Assembly: GCA_029532415.1 (NCBI GenBank)
Contig: JAQOTA010000013.1
Location: 1 to 64,000 of the forward strand
Reading direction: 5' to 3'
DNA length: 64,000 bases
Source of the DNA: Marasmius tenuissimus
Lineage: Eukaryota > Basidiomycota > Agaricomycetes > Agaricales > Marasmiaceae
Below, one piece after another: positions 44,697 to 56,843 of the stretch; the first letter of the stretch is position 1; each line of letters starts with the position of its first letter. Below the pieces are notes generated by a model. It had not been told where the DNA came from, made no database searches, and saw only the letters and a list, made by a program, of their open reading frames with translations. The translations under genes were made by a program, and so were the position numbers.

Positions 44697-45491
44697 TTTG
44701 CGGTTTGGGAGTCGTGGGGAAGAGGTTTTGTGGGGTTGGATACTGAGTCTCAAACTCTGGGTGCATGGTGAGATCGTATTCACCCATATTTATTATTTGC
44801 TAGATGGGTTACATGGTCGTGCATCTAATTGGCTTTGCGTGATAAAGGCGAATAACCAATACTTCACGTAGCACCATCATTAATGTTTCCGGTGACTGTA
44901 TCCCGTTTAATCATAATGATAGGCGGGATTTTTTTATGCCAAATGTTCTCGAATCTCATTACTGGCGCGCTGATCATACTTGTGTTCATGCGTATCATCC
45001 CTCTCATGATCTATCGAAGTTTGGGGTGTCTTCTCCGACTCGGCGTCCCTCCAATATATTCTCAATTCCTCAATTCATGAATGGTCTATTTGAGAATCAT
45101 ATTGTTCTGATGATTCGTAAGAATGGGGTCTTCCTTCGAATCGCTCTAGTCCTTCCTTCATCTATGAAATAGTGAGATAATCATTTAACAGTGGTTCCTT
45201 TCCATCAATGGTACGAAACAAGTGTTTTGTCCGTCAATATGTAGACTTGATCGACATCATATGACGATATGTCAGTGCAGTATAATAGTGGATTAGTGAA
45301 TATCGGGGTTGTCACCACTGCTTCCACCTCCATAAACATCAAGAGCATTGTAGACCGTGACGATTAGTTCACCATCTTTATGTGCTTTTCCGCGCTAATT
45401 ACCTACTGCATTCCCGGAGTTTTCACAGGGATACATTACATAGACGCGGCCGCTATACAATTGGTAGCTGTGTACGAGAGGTGGTCAGACG
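44697..45491. other. Spacer between copy 11 and the copia element
   Basis: Holds the promoter of copy 11. The remainder, to the target site at 45492, is AT-richer and has no supportable gene. Confidence 0.5.
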
Positions 45492-45496
45492 ATCTG

Positions 45497-45951
45497 TGTT
45501 GAACATGATGGATATCATGTGATACATATTGATGTGTTGTTTACGCGTCACACTATTTATAGAGCTATGCCTCTAGGAACACTTGTGCTCTCATGCAAGA
45601 ATGTATCTACGTAGTTATTGCTTCACAAATGACACTGTAGATATCTACTACGTATTAGTTACATCAAGTATGATGCTCATAGTCCAAAGTGCGAGGCACA
45701 ACGGACGAAAGACTCATTAGTATTGGCTAAATACCTACTTCAAGTAGTAGTTTCATAGTATTGTAATTACTATTACATGTACAGAAACTTGTGTATAAAA
45801 GCTGGTATTCCAAGGCCTTAAGCCTTAGGACAATCTACTCGATTATCACCTCTTCACAAGCATCTCAAGTCTACAAGAACACTCTGTGTATTACCCATGT
45901 GAGGTTTACTTCATTATACCCACTGTGCACTTTAACTATGCTGGCTCAACA
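45497..45951 (+). repeat. 5' LTR of copia element with promoter
   Basis: 455 bp. TATAAAA at 45794-45800 is the likely TATA box. All six differences from the 3' LTR lie at 45533-45611; the remaining bases are identical. Confidence 0.95.
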
Positions 45952-45963
45952 GGTTATGGGCCC
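45952..45963 (+). other. Primer binding site, half-tRNA-iMet type
   Basis: GGTTATGGGCCC follows the LTR directly. Its complement, GGGCCCATAACC, is the anticodon stem-loop (CAU) of eukaryotic initiator tRNA-Met. Drosophila copia and yeast Ty5 are primed by such a tRNA fragment. Confidence 0.8.
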
Positions 45964-46958
45964 CGCAAGTGGTGGTCAGGTCGATGTTATGATCGGAGTA
46001 GCTAATACTTTCCGTGTGTCGCCACCATCCTAGCGGACAACCTGTAACCTACATGGGCTAAGGAAGTCTCTAGCGATGTCAAAGGCTCGTCATTGACGAT
46101 TGTCTGGTGTTGGGAACAGGGTTCTTCGTCCCTTATATCCATCCACTCATGTCCCTGTACAAGTTGCATGTCGCACAAATGCATGTACATACTGTCTTGG
46201 CTTCATCTTCTTCAGCATGAACCTATCCGTTTTTACGGCTCTGTTCCTCTGCTGACAACCCGGATTAGGCTTTGGCCATCTATTGCCACTGTCTGATACT
46301 GATGAAAGTCTAATGGTTGGCGGTGGTCCTTGGCAGAGGCACCGTTCAGGGGGTCTATGGGACTGTGCTTCTAAACCAGTTCGCCATGATTCCTGAAGGC
46401 TGAAACATGCCGGGGAAATTTGATTTCCCTTACAACTAGGACTTTGTATGATACTACTTTTATGGTATCACACGGCCATTTTTAGTATGTACAGGGACTC
46501 CCCTCACGTCTGTCTTTCTCATCCACGCTATTGTTAGATCTCGTTCCAGTCTCTAGTAGTTCACTTGTTCGTCATATGCTCAAGGCATCTTCGGACGTAG
46601 TAACCATACGGAGTAATGGGGGATCTAGTAATAACTTTCTCAAGGCACGACGTTTAAAATTTGCTAGTCTGGGATTGAGACCAGATAGCGTGATGGACAC
46701 CAGACACACACATTGGAAGGTTACTGTAAGACCCTTCTCAAGCGGGCAGGGCTACGTAACCAGATTAACTACCTGCACTTACCTGCGCGGTGGATTTCCC
46801 CATAGCTTGCTTGACACATACAGCCTGTTAGAAGTCCTAGACAGTTTTGACGCATGTCTCGGTGTGCATCGAACCCTATTTTTTATGGGTTGTCTTCCAA
46901 TGGAAGACTTTATCGATTGACACTACTCTTAGCGTCACCCTTCTAATATTTGAAGAGT
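45964..46958 (+). other. Copia leader, about 1 kb
   Basis: No convincing protein. A frame at 46531-46920 begins at TTG and has no known domain. The length is unusual for a copia leader. Confidence 0.5.
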
Positions 46959-47693
46959 ATGCTCACGGGACTTTTGGCAGACCTCAATATGTCTGACCAA
47001 TCAGGCTCTTCTATACATTTACCACAATCACCAGGGGTCTTTTCAGAACCCTCAGCAATGCCGGTCAAAAACACATTGGAACACACCTTTAGTGTGGATG
47101 TGGGGAATGCAGTAGAAGTATATACTATGGATCCAATTCATTCGCTTGTATCAGAGAGTAGTTTTCCGACTGGGTCGGGAGGCATTAATTTAATTCCAGT
47201 TTTGTTAGATGATGGTTCGAACTTTGAAGAGTGGTACCGATTAATTGAAGGCTTTCTATTCTCACATGGAATTCCAACCATGGTAGAAGAAACAGCGCCA
47301 GAACAGTCAAATCCAGCTACGGATGCTGAAAATACTGCGCTGAGAGAATGGACAGCCAAACGAGATAAAATAATCAGAATTATTATGATGCGAACAAAGC
47401 GTATTCATAAACCACATATTGATAGAACTTCAGTTCCGAACACTCTGGCAAAATTTAGAGAAATCTTTGGGACTCAGTCTTCTTCTCAGTTGCTTAATTT
47501 ATATACGCAACTCCATAACGTCCAATTCTTTGACAACATAAACCCAGTTCCTGGGATAAACTTTATGTTGATGAATAAACAAGAACTTGCTACACTGGGT
47601 GTAACAATTTCGGACGAGCTGTTTTGCCTTATGGTCACAGCTAAACTACCGGAGAAGCGTTGGCAACTCTTCAAGCAGCATGTAACTCCATGA
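46959..47693 (+). pseudogene. gag: Copia Gag, N-terminal part
   Basis: Starts at ATG 46959 (M-L-T-G-L-L-A-D-L-N) or at 46989. The second half (residues about 85-240) is a copia-type Gag domain: F-E-E-W-Y-R-L-I-E-G-F-L, R-D-K-I-I-R-I-I-M-M-R, L-L-N-L-Y-T-Q-L-H, L-P-E-K-R-W-Q-L-F. It stops at TGA 47691-47693. That stop overlaps an ATG at 47690-47692 (ATGA) opening the next frame, which carries on the Gag sequence (M-K-K-E-E-L-K-P). Either one base was lost or the overlap is used for reinitiation. Confidence 0.8.
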
Positions 47694-50600
47694 AGAAAGA
47701 AGAATTGAAACCAACAGATATTATCGCTGGAATCAGTAATGAATGGAATAGAAGAAGTGGAAACTCTGTACCTCCTGCTTATGCTGCGCATAATGCCAAA
47801 ATATCTGGCATTAATAGATATCAATCCGCTCCCAATTGGTCTGGTCAATCAAATCGTCCTGGTAACAAATCTGGTGGTTCTTCGAACCAAAAGAAAAATA
47901 ATAATAAAAACCAGAACCAGAACAACCAGAATCAAAGTGGGAAATCGTCTTCTAAAAAGAAGAAAGGCGGAAAGAAGCAGAAAGGCAAAGGAAAACAGAA
48001 AAGTACTCAAGAAGGGGGGCAAAAATTGCATGCAGCGGTAGTTGAACCTCTTGAGGAACTTTCATCTTCTGAAATTTGTACAAATGCAGTTAAAAAGTTG
48101 ACAAGTTCAGCTTTTGAACGTGAAATGGCTGGTCCTAAACACGTTCATATGTCCTATCATTATCCAACTGGTAGTACAACTGCACCAAATCCATTCCAAA
48201 ACACATATGATTTACACCTTGCACGTCTAGAAGAGAGAATCGCTGCCAATAGAGAAGGACGCCCAGAGCGTTTTATTTCTGTTGCTGAATGGAATGCTAG
48301 TCGAACTGCTCAAATAGATGAACAAGTTCAACAAATTGATGAGGCAATTGCTTCATCAGCTTCCACAGCAAACACAGAACAAGAATATGACAGCGATGGT
48401 GATCCCATGCCAACTCTGGTTGGGGTCTCTTCCTCAGAAAATGAATCTGAGAACTCTTATGGCATTAGATCACATAGTGAAGAACATATCAAATTCACTA
48501 TGCCTCATAGACAGGTGAGTCCTGAGACAATTCCGTCTGTGGATAGAATTGAGGAAGGACAGAATGTTGAAGAGGAACCTACAGATGTAAACATACAGAA
48601 TGAAGAATGGCCTCCTCATAATGCATTTGTAGAATATGATCCTTGGGCCACACGTCTTTTACCAAGAGATGATCCTGATCAAATATCCAAGTTTATGCCT
48701 GAGAATTATAACTCAGACAATAAACCAACTCTTAATCCCACTAATAGAAAAATACAATGGCGGTTCCTAGAGAACTACCTATGGGATACTAAGGGTGTTA
48801 CAGATGAAATCAGGATCCCTCAACCTCACCCAGAAATATTTAATGGGGTGAGACTTGCGCCACCTAAAGCTCCACGCTTCTATGATATAGAAGATACATG
48901 GAGAAATGATGATCGCAAAAGAGATGTGATGGCCAATACTCGAAAATACATGATAAAGAAACAATCAGATCATAAACTTTGGATCTGGATTCTTATCAGA
49001 ACTACAAATCGAATTGTAATGTACCCTATTCAAAGAGATGCAGTTCATAATCTCACTCCGAGACATGCACTCTTTGAATTGGATTTGCATGAACCAATTC
49101 TACATGTAGAATCAGTAGAGGATCAAGGTTTCTTCAGTGACCACAATTATCGAAGCTGGAACGTTCAACATCTTTCTAGAGTCATTACTGATATCAATAA
49201 TCAAAATTGGATCAGTACGGTCTATGATTACATTGACATATATGGCGGTGTTAAAAACCAAAGAAAGACAATCTTACAAGTATTTCGCAAGTTGAAATAC
49301 TTAAGGGAAGAAAATCTTCCTATAAACGTTCTTAATCCGATTTTTTGGGGTTCACTGGTTAAACTAGAATTGGAAGGGAAGTGGTTGGATGGAACGATTA
49401 ATACTCTTCCTTACTCTCATTTCAGAGCACAAGCATTTATCCGTAGACACCAAACATGGCGTCTTGTGCCGAGAATTTATTTGAGAGAAGCCATTAATGA
49501 AAATATGATCTTATATAAATGGATGAACAACGAGAGTATCGATGTTCCCATGTCTTGTGCTGATGTACCACGAAGAATGTCACAGGAAAATGAATCTCCA
49601 ATTTATTATCCTGAAGACTTTATGGTACTAGCAGAAGCTAATGCACTTGAAAGATCAATCCAGGACTATGAATTTTATAGTCGTTATCCTGGAAACTATA
49701 TTCAAATGGCTGAGGAACAAAATTGTTCTTATTCACCACCCTTTCCTAAATATGCATCTATTAACAGACCCGCGACTACTCCACCTGTACTTGAACACAC
49801 CCTGGAACGACCTTCACTTTCACCACCGGATTCGCCCAGATCTTTTTATGGAGTCCAATCCCTAGAGGAAGACTATATTGATGTACCCAATCGTCCTAGT
49901 ACTACTATTCCGACCCCTCCTATTTCTGAACCGGAAGATAGCAGTATGCTAGATCCGGAAGAACAACCTGAGGTTGATCCTTGGGTAATGTCGGAAAATG
50001 ATCCCAGGAATCCACAATTTCAAAATTACGGTCCTGGAGTCAATAATAGTACGGACATTGAAATCAATAGACTTCCTGAACGTCAGCAACTAGATCCAGT
50101 GCAACAACAAATTGCAACTGGAACTAGCATTGGCAACATATCTATGGTTGTTAATGATAACAATCCAGAGCAAGCTAGACAATTTGTTGAATGGCAACGT
50201 TACCATTCACAAATGGTAGCAACAATGTTTGCTGAACGTATGCAATTAGAAAGGGATCAACGTCAACGTCAAGAAGAATATGATAGAAGAAGAGCTCATA
50301 TGCTCGGACTTATCCAACAAGGATATCAACAGACCCAACTCCAATCAAATGAAAGATATTTCGATGATGGAGATTATGGTGATGGCCTTGAAGGAGTAGA
50401 TGACGTTGATAGTTGGGCAGAAAGTAACAATCGTGGAGACTGGCAAGTAATTCAATCTTCTGATAGTCAATCTTTCACTAAACACTCAATGCAGAACTAC
50501 CATGTACTAAGAAACTCAGTACCTAGAAAAACTAGAATAACTTCTGTATTTGCTACGACAAAATTAGAGTCATATTGTTCTGCATTAATGAGTGATTGTG

Positions 50601-51076
50601 AAATTGGAAATACGCAAGAAGCCTGGCTACTAGATAGCGGTGCATCTGCGCATATGACTCTGTTCATGACGGATTTCTCAGACTATCAGATTTTTGAAAC
50701 GCCTTTAGGTCTTACAACTTCAGCTGGGGATAAAGCACAAGTGCAAATAACAGGATATGGTACTGTCTATATTCGACATACCAATAGTGCAGGAGTGACA
50801 CAAGTCACCAAGTTATTTCCAGTGATGTATAATCCAGACAGCCCACATCGTTTAATCTCTGCCGGAAAATTCAGAAGTATAGGATACTATACTGTTCTGG
50901 ATTCTCCAGAGACTTCGATCCGGAGCAAGAAAGATAATTCTCTTCTCATGAGCTTTTATCCGAGCTATGGAGAAGATAATTTGCGATGGATGAATGCGAA
51001 GATTCTTGTGGGAGAAGCTTCCTTCACATCAATTGCATCTTTCTCAATTCAGGATTCCAAACTTTGGCATAGATGA
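47690..51076 (+). pseudogene. Copia Gag C-terminus, about 800-aa unknown region, and protease
   Basis: About 1130 codons. After the Gag end and a low-complexity Asn/Gln then Lys-rich stretch (about 47880-48010), roughly 850 residues follow up to the protease motif W-L-L-D-S-G-A-S-A-H at about 50623. This part is stop-free with normal-looking folded segments (R-K-Y-M-I-K-K-Q-S-D-H-K-L-W-I-W, N-L-T-P-R-H-A-L-F-E-L-D-L), Pro-rich linkers and a coiled-coil-like Q/R/E stretch at about 50080-50330. No CCHC zinc knuckle is present. Most copia elements have only a short linker here. The frame ends at TGA 51074-51076 in the GAG-pre-integrase motif L-W-H-R, where the next residue should be Arg or Lys. 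Confidence 0.8.
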
Positions 51077-52204
51077 ATGGGACATATAAATCCCAAAGTC
51101 TTAGAGAAACTAGAGGATAATGTTAAAGGGTTTCCAAAGAGATTGGCTATCTCTAAGGAAGATAAACCTTGTCGTGGTTGTGCAAAAGGCAAAATAGTTG
51201 CAAAACCATACCCTTCTTCTTCAAAACGTGCAAAGGAGTCTCTAGAATTAGTTCATGGTGATTTGATTGAATTTCCTACTTGCTCTTATTATCAAAATGA
51301 ATATGCATTAACTTTATTTGATGATGCAACTTCATATGGATGGGTATATCCAATCCATAAAAAGAGTGATACAGATCTAAAACTACGCAATTGGCTTGCT
51401 CTTGTAGAGCGCCAGACTAATAAAAAGGTCAAACACGTACACTTTGATCGAGGAGGAGAATTCTTTTCAAATGAACAGTGGGCCTGGTACAACTCTCTTG
51501 GAATTTTTCCTAATAGAGGTTCGCCCAATGTGCATGAACAAAATGGACGAGCCGAAAGATTTAATCGTACTCTACGGGAAAAATCTGAAGCTATGCGATT
51601 TCAGGCATGTGCACCTGAAAATTGGTGGGAATTTGCAATTCTCACAGCAGTCCATATCTATAATAGAACTCCTATACGTTCGAGGAAGTATAAAACACCT
51701 GTTGAATTGTTTGAAGGAAAGAAACCGGATGTCTCATATTTTAAGACATTTGGTTGTGGTGCCTATGCATACCTACTGAAACGTAAAAATAAGCTTTCCC
51801 CGCATTCAGAAGCAATGATATTCATTGGATATGAAAGCGGATCAAAAGCTTATCGGTTCTTTCGTACAACAAACAATTCAGTGTACATTACTCCACAAGC
51901 AGTTTTCGATGAAAACTGGTTTCCTAAATGTCAAAAGGAATTGCCCGGATCCATAGAGTTTGATAAAACCGACAAACCTGTCCGGTCTATACCCTTTCCA
52001 TCATACCCATATGATGGCCATGAGGATCATAATAATGATAATGATTCATTTGATCCACCACCTCCACCAGATACCCATGATGACGATCATGAGCATGGGG
52101 GAGATCCTCCCATGATCCGAACCAGGATGATAAAAGCGATGATGTGCATGACGGTTATCATCCACCTACTGATGGACCCAGTTCACCGAAAGGCTCCGGT
52201 ATAA
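51077..52204 (+). pseudogene. Copia integrase
   Basis: Same frame as the preceding segment after the TGA. The HHCC finger is split by that stop (H in L-W-H-R, then G-H-I-N, C-R-G-C). The catalytic core has V-H-G-D-L, H-F-D-R-G-G-E-F and N-G-R-A-E-R, the D-D-E triad. An Asp/His-rich linker follows. The frame runs out at 52204, but homology moves to another frame near 52110 after C-C-T-C-C-C, consistent with loss of one C. Confidence 0.88.
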
Positions 52205-54153
52205 ATCCTAATCAGTATGGTCCAGATCCACGGTCTGCTGGTCCTTCAGGAGCGACGAATCCTTTTAGTTTTCGTCAAGATGATTATGATGAGTGGCAAA
52301 ATATACAAAATCAGCCACCAGCTCCTAGAAGGAATCCACCAAGAACCAGACTTCCACCTGTTCGACCATTTAATGTCTATGGAAACAGGCATCCTGTAGA
52401 AATTGAGTGCGATATTGATTCTGAAGCACGCTGGAGAAGTCAGATAAATCCGACAAATGAACCTGAAACAATACCAGTAAGGGTTCCTGATCCAGTCACT
52501 CCTATGGAGACAGATGAAGATATGCGCGACCTTGCTCAAGAAGGGGGAGTAAATTATCTGGTTTCTTTGCTGAATAACGGTCATCAACTATATGGTCTTC
52601 AGGCCAGTAGTTATGATGATGTTCGTGAATGGACATATAAACAAGTCCAAAAACGTCCTAAAGATGAACGACCATCTTGGGAAGCAGCATGCAGACTGGA
52701 ATTACAATCACTAAAAGACCGAAATGTCTTTGATGTGGTTACACTACCTAAAGGCCGAAAAGCGGTTAAATCCCGCTGGGTATTTGATATCAAGTCTGAT
52801 GGCCGTAAAAAGGCAAGACTTGTTGCGAAAGGATTTTCGCAAAAACAAGGGATAGACTATAACGAGTTGTTCTCTCCTGTAATACGATTTGAAACCGTAC
52901 AACTTCTATTGGCACTAGCAGCGCTTGAAGATTGGGAGATCTCTGTGCTAGACGTTAAAACAGCATTTCTTTATGGTGCCTTAGATGAGGAGATATACAT
53001 GGAACAACCTGAAGGCTTCGTTGAGGACTCCAGCAAGGTTTGGAGGTTACGCAAAGCATTATATGGATTAAAACAGGCATCTCGAGCCTGGTGGCGTCAA
53101 TGTACTGAATCCATGAAACGTCTGGGATTCAAACGATGCTTATCCGATGCTGGCGTATATGTCTTCAACAAAAATGGCAATATGGTTATTGCTGTAGTTT
53201 ATGTTGATGATGCCTTGTTTATGGGTCCAGATCGCAACCTAGTCAATAGACTGAAAAGTGATTTCATGAAAATCTGGGAATGCCGAGATTTAGGCGAGCC
53301 TACAGAATTCTTACGAATGCAAATTACTCGTAATCGGAAGAACCGCACATTGATCCTTGATCAGCAGGACTATCTTGATAAGATAATTCGTAAATTCGGA
53401 GTTCTGAATGCTAAAACGGCATATACGCCATTGCCTGATGGCTATAATCCTACCCAAAACCAAGGGAAGGTTAATCCTGAGATTAGGCAAAGATTCCAAT
53501 CAGTGATAGGATCATTGCTTTATCTGGCACTTGGAACATGTCCAGATATTTCTTTTGCTGTAATCAAGATGTCACAGTACGGTGCGAATCCTAGTGAGGA
53601 ACACCTACAGAAGGCTTTATACATCGTGAAATATTTAGTTCACACTGCAAAGTATGAATTTATTTATGATGGAAAATCAAATCATGGATTGATTGCCTTT
53701 GCTGACTCTGATTGGGCAACTGATAAAGATGATCGTAAATCACAGACTGGATATATCATAAAGCTTGCCGATGCACCAGCTTGTTGGGTTTCTCAGAAAC
53801 AAAAGACTGTTGCATTATCATCCACAGAAGCAGAGTATATGGCTCTCTCTGACTGTACATGTCAGGCATGTTGGATGAAGTCGTTATTGAACGAATTAAA
53901 CTTTCCCATTAAATCGATACCATGTGTCAGCGACAATCAAGGTGCTATCTTCCTTAGCAGCAATGAAGCTACTGATAAAAGGACGAAACACATTGATAAT
54001 TGGTATCATTTTATTAGGGGAGCAGTCAAAGAAAACAAAGTTAAAATATACTTTGTCGAAACTGCTAAGCAACCTGCAGACCTTCTTACGAAGAATCTTG
54101 GCAGAACAAAGTTTGAATTGTTCAGGCAATCTTTAGGATTAACTTTTCACTGA
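52111..54153 (+). pseudogene. Copia reverse transcriptase and RNase H
   Basis: Begins in the linker shared with integrase and ends at TGA 54151-54153. RT motifs are K-A-R-L-V-A-K-G-F-S-Q, L-D-V-K-T-A-F-L-Y-G, L-Y-G-L-K-Q-A-S-R-A-W and Y-V-D-D-A. RNase H has A-D-S-D-W-A, S-S-T-E-A-E-Y and D-N-Q-G-A. Both domains are complete with no internal stop. Without the frame change it would be the end of one polyprotein. Confidence 0.9.
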
Positions 54154-54177
54154 GTACAATCTTACATGATGAACTTA

Positions 54178-54188
54178 GTGAGGAGGAG
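54178..54188 (+). other. Polypurine tract of copia element
   Basis: GTGAGGAGGAG immediately precedes the 3' LTR, as expected for the plus-strand primer. Confidence 0.7.
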
Positions 54189-54643
54189 TGTTGAACATGA
54201 TGGATATCATGTGATACATATTGACATGTTGTTTACGCATCACACTATTTATAGAGCTACGCCTCTAGGAACACTTGCGCTCTCATGCAAGAATGTATCT
54301 ACATAGTTATTGCTTCACAAATGACACTGTAGATATCTACTACGTATTAGTTACATCAAGTATGATGCTCATAGTCCAAAGTGCGAGGCACAACGGACGA
54401 AAGACTCATTAGTATTGGCTAAATACCTACTTCAAGTAGTAGTTTCATAGTATTGTAATTACTATTACATGTACAGAAACTTGTGTATAAAAGCTGGTAT
54501 TCCAAGGCCTTAAGCCTTAGGACAATCTACTCGATTATCACCTCTTCACAAGCATCTCAAGTCTACAAGAACACTCTGTGTATTACCCATGTGAGGTTTA
54601 CTTCATTATACCCACTGTGCACTTTAACTATGCTGGCTCAACA
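54189..54643 (+). repeat. 3' LTR of copia element
   Basis: 455 bp, six transitions from the 5' LTR. Followed by the ATCTG duplication at 54644-54648. Confidence 0.95.
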
Positions 54644-54648
54644 ATCTG

Positions 54649-54960
54649 TATAGTGCACAATTACGAATACTTGTTGATCTATGTGGGTCCACAATCACGA
54701 GAGCGAATGCATGTTCGTGGGGCTAATCTCGCAGGTCAGATTCGAGCACATCCAACAGAATGGCAGAGAGTAGCTCCGGGCACATTCCCACTACAACTGC
54801 CAGTGAAGTACCGAGAGACCTCTTCAGCTCATTGTCTATCAGAGGGTACTTCAGAAGATCAAAACTTGAGTATATATCGTATGTTAAGGAAGATACCAGA
54901 TTGTATACCAGTATATTCGAGTCGTAAAGGCATCAAATAAGGTAGAAATATAAAGCGGCA
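54649..54960. other. Spacer between copia element and next gene
   Basis: No gene is seen; 3' flank of the minus-strand gene ending at 54961. Confidence 0.5.
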
Positions 54961-56843
54961 TTACAATTGCGTTCGTCCATTCATATCAGGCTCGGGCTCT
55001 TCAAGCTTCAAACGTCTGGACCTACGGGTACCTTGGGTTCGGCTGTCGTTCTCGTCCATGGCGGAAGCGTCCCTCTTGGTACCGGCCACGCGCTGAGACC
55101 CGGAGGCTTGAGGGTTTTTTGTCCTGGTCTTCATACTGGCTCGCGAATTGTCGACAGCTCTGGATGAAGCAGTCCTCGAGCGAGTGGCCGTGCGTGTAGG
55201 CCGACTGGGGGACTCGCCTTGCGCGTCATCGGCGAGTTCTTCCGGAGAAGGCGCCCCTAGGATCGCCTCGTATAAATCAAGTGCTCTTTGCAACAACTCT
55301 GCATGCTGATCGGTTTCGATCCAAGAAGCAAGTACGAATTTGGTGTGCGGGTGCTTGCTCTCCCATCGATTACGCAAAGTAGAAACGAACTCGCCTGCGT
55401 TCATAAGGACAAAGAATGGATCCGACCAGAGCCAGAAGACTTCGTTTTCGTCGTATTTGGTTGGGTTGAGTGCCCGAAAGCTTGGTAGAACACGGGCAGT
55501 CTTCTGGTGATGAGTTTGCGCTCGAGGGTCCAAAGAGTCATCAGCTTGATCTGGCTGCGTCTAAAGGGCAAGGAAAACAGTCGGAATCAGTAATCTGCCG
55601 TGGTCATTATGAGAGTTCGAGTTGCTCACAATCCGGCATAGTGGGATGGGAAATCGCTTGATGCTCACTTCATACTCAGTGCCCTCGTTGTGGACTTCCT
55701 CAACGGGCATTTCGTATTCCTGGTCGTCATCGTCGACATTATGACGAGGAATCAGGAAACCGGAATGACACAGCACGGCCACAAGTGCAAATGGATAGTT
55801 GGCGGGAGTAAAGAGCTATCTGGCTATGAACACCACTTTCTGGTACTTGGAGACCTCAGTAGAGTACTCACCTTCCTTCGTGAAAGGTCGCCATTCAGTA
55901 TCTCGTTATACATCTCCCAACTAATCTGTTTCTTCTTCCGTTTGTTCATGAGATCATGAAGATTTTCTGGATAGTGTTCCATGGCATCCATCAAGTCTGC
56001 AGTTGGTAGGAATTTGATGAGTCCTGTATCGATGGCGTAGTGAAAAGTCGGGGTAACTGAACGACGAGAGATGAGAAAAGGTACGGCTTGCTGTTGCAGG
56101 ACAAAAACACTTACAAATCCAGAAGTTGAGCGAGGAACTGAGGTTGATGACTTTTCATCCGATGCCATGAGCTAGTTTATCTAACTGGGGACGGGTATTT
56201 GAGTGAAGTGACTAGAAGCTACATATCAGAAAGAATTGCTTACCAGCCCATCCTTGATAGCGACTGGGAGAACGTGGCACATGTGGAGAACACCTCCCAT
56301 TAAGGTCAAGACACCCAACCCACCATAGATGTGCATGATAGAGGCCTTCTCGAATATCGTTGCGCGGGAGTAGTCACGTCCTAGAGCTTTCCTGTAAGGC
56401 GTCGGATCAAACGTCGCGACTGCCTTCTTCCCAGCAGAAGGCGTTAGCACGGAGCTTGTACTAGCCTCGGGGACAATGGGCATTTCTACGCGGCCATCGT
56501 TGGGTGCGAATTGAAGCTGCTGTTTGTTCGTGCTCTCCGGGAGCCCCCAACTAGTGTGGTCCATCAGAGCATCATCGAGACCATCAACCACTTGGTCTAT
56601 CGAAGCATCTGTGCCAGTGATCGCAGCGCCATCGAATGCTGCGGGACTGAAGTCGGACTGAATGGTCGAATCCTGAGATTCCTGGATGAGGCGTGAAGCA
56701 AGGGGGGGATATTGGGAGTGATGACCAGATGCAATAGCTGGTTGTTGACGTTGAGCTGGAGCGGCTACCTGAAGGTGTTCAGATGAGGGAGGACAACCAT
56801 CAACTGGAGATCTAGGAGCAGAGAATAGGTTGTCGTCGCTCAT
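54961..56843 (-). CDS. Unnamed basidiomycete protein, basic C-terminus
   Basis: Exons 56244-56843, 55872-56171, 55630-55815 and 54961-55560 sum to 1686 nt (561 aa), all joined in phase 0 with GT-AG introns of 72, 56 and 69 nt. The N-terminal 150 residues are polar and low-complexity. A middle region has H-M-C-H-V-L-P-V-A-I-K, F-H-Y-A-I-D-T-G-L-I and L-C-H-S-G-F-L-I-P-R-H-N. C-H-V-L-P and the later I-D-T... loosely recall fungal HNH-nuclease-type proteins (C-H-I-x-P), but that is weak. A segment W-S-D-P-F-F-V-L-M-N-A-G resembles H-P-L-V-V-I-F-F in the divergent neighbour. The tail is rich in Arg, Lys and Ser with nuclear-signal-like K-R-D and R-R-S-R-R-L-K. No function assigned. Confidence 0.7.

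Larger units (their letters stand above)
45497..54643 (+). mobile_element. Ty1/copia LTR retrotransposon, 9.1 kb, mutated
   Basis: LTRs of 455 bp at 45497-45951 and 54189-54643 (TG...CA) are flanked by ATCTG (45492-45496 and 54644-54648). Order: LTR, PBS, 1-kb leader, Gag, a very long unknown region, protease, integrase, reverse transcriptase, RNase H, polypurine tract, LTR. Integrase before RT defines the copia superfamily. The LTRs differ at six sites, all transitions. Coding breaks are a frame change at 47690-47693, TGA at 51074-51076 and a frame change near 52110. The element is visibly AT-richer than its surroundings. It is nearly twice the usual copia length. Confidence 0.95.

Noticed and set aside
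46531..46920. 129-codon frame in the copia leader
   Set aside because: TTG start, no domain, and no link in frame to Gag.
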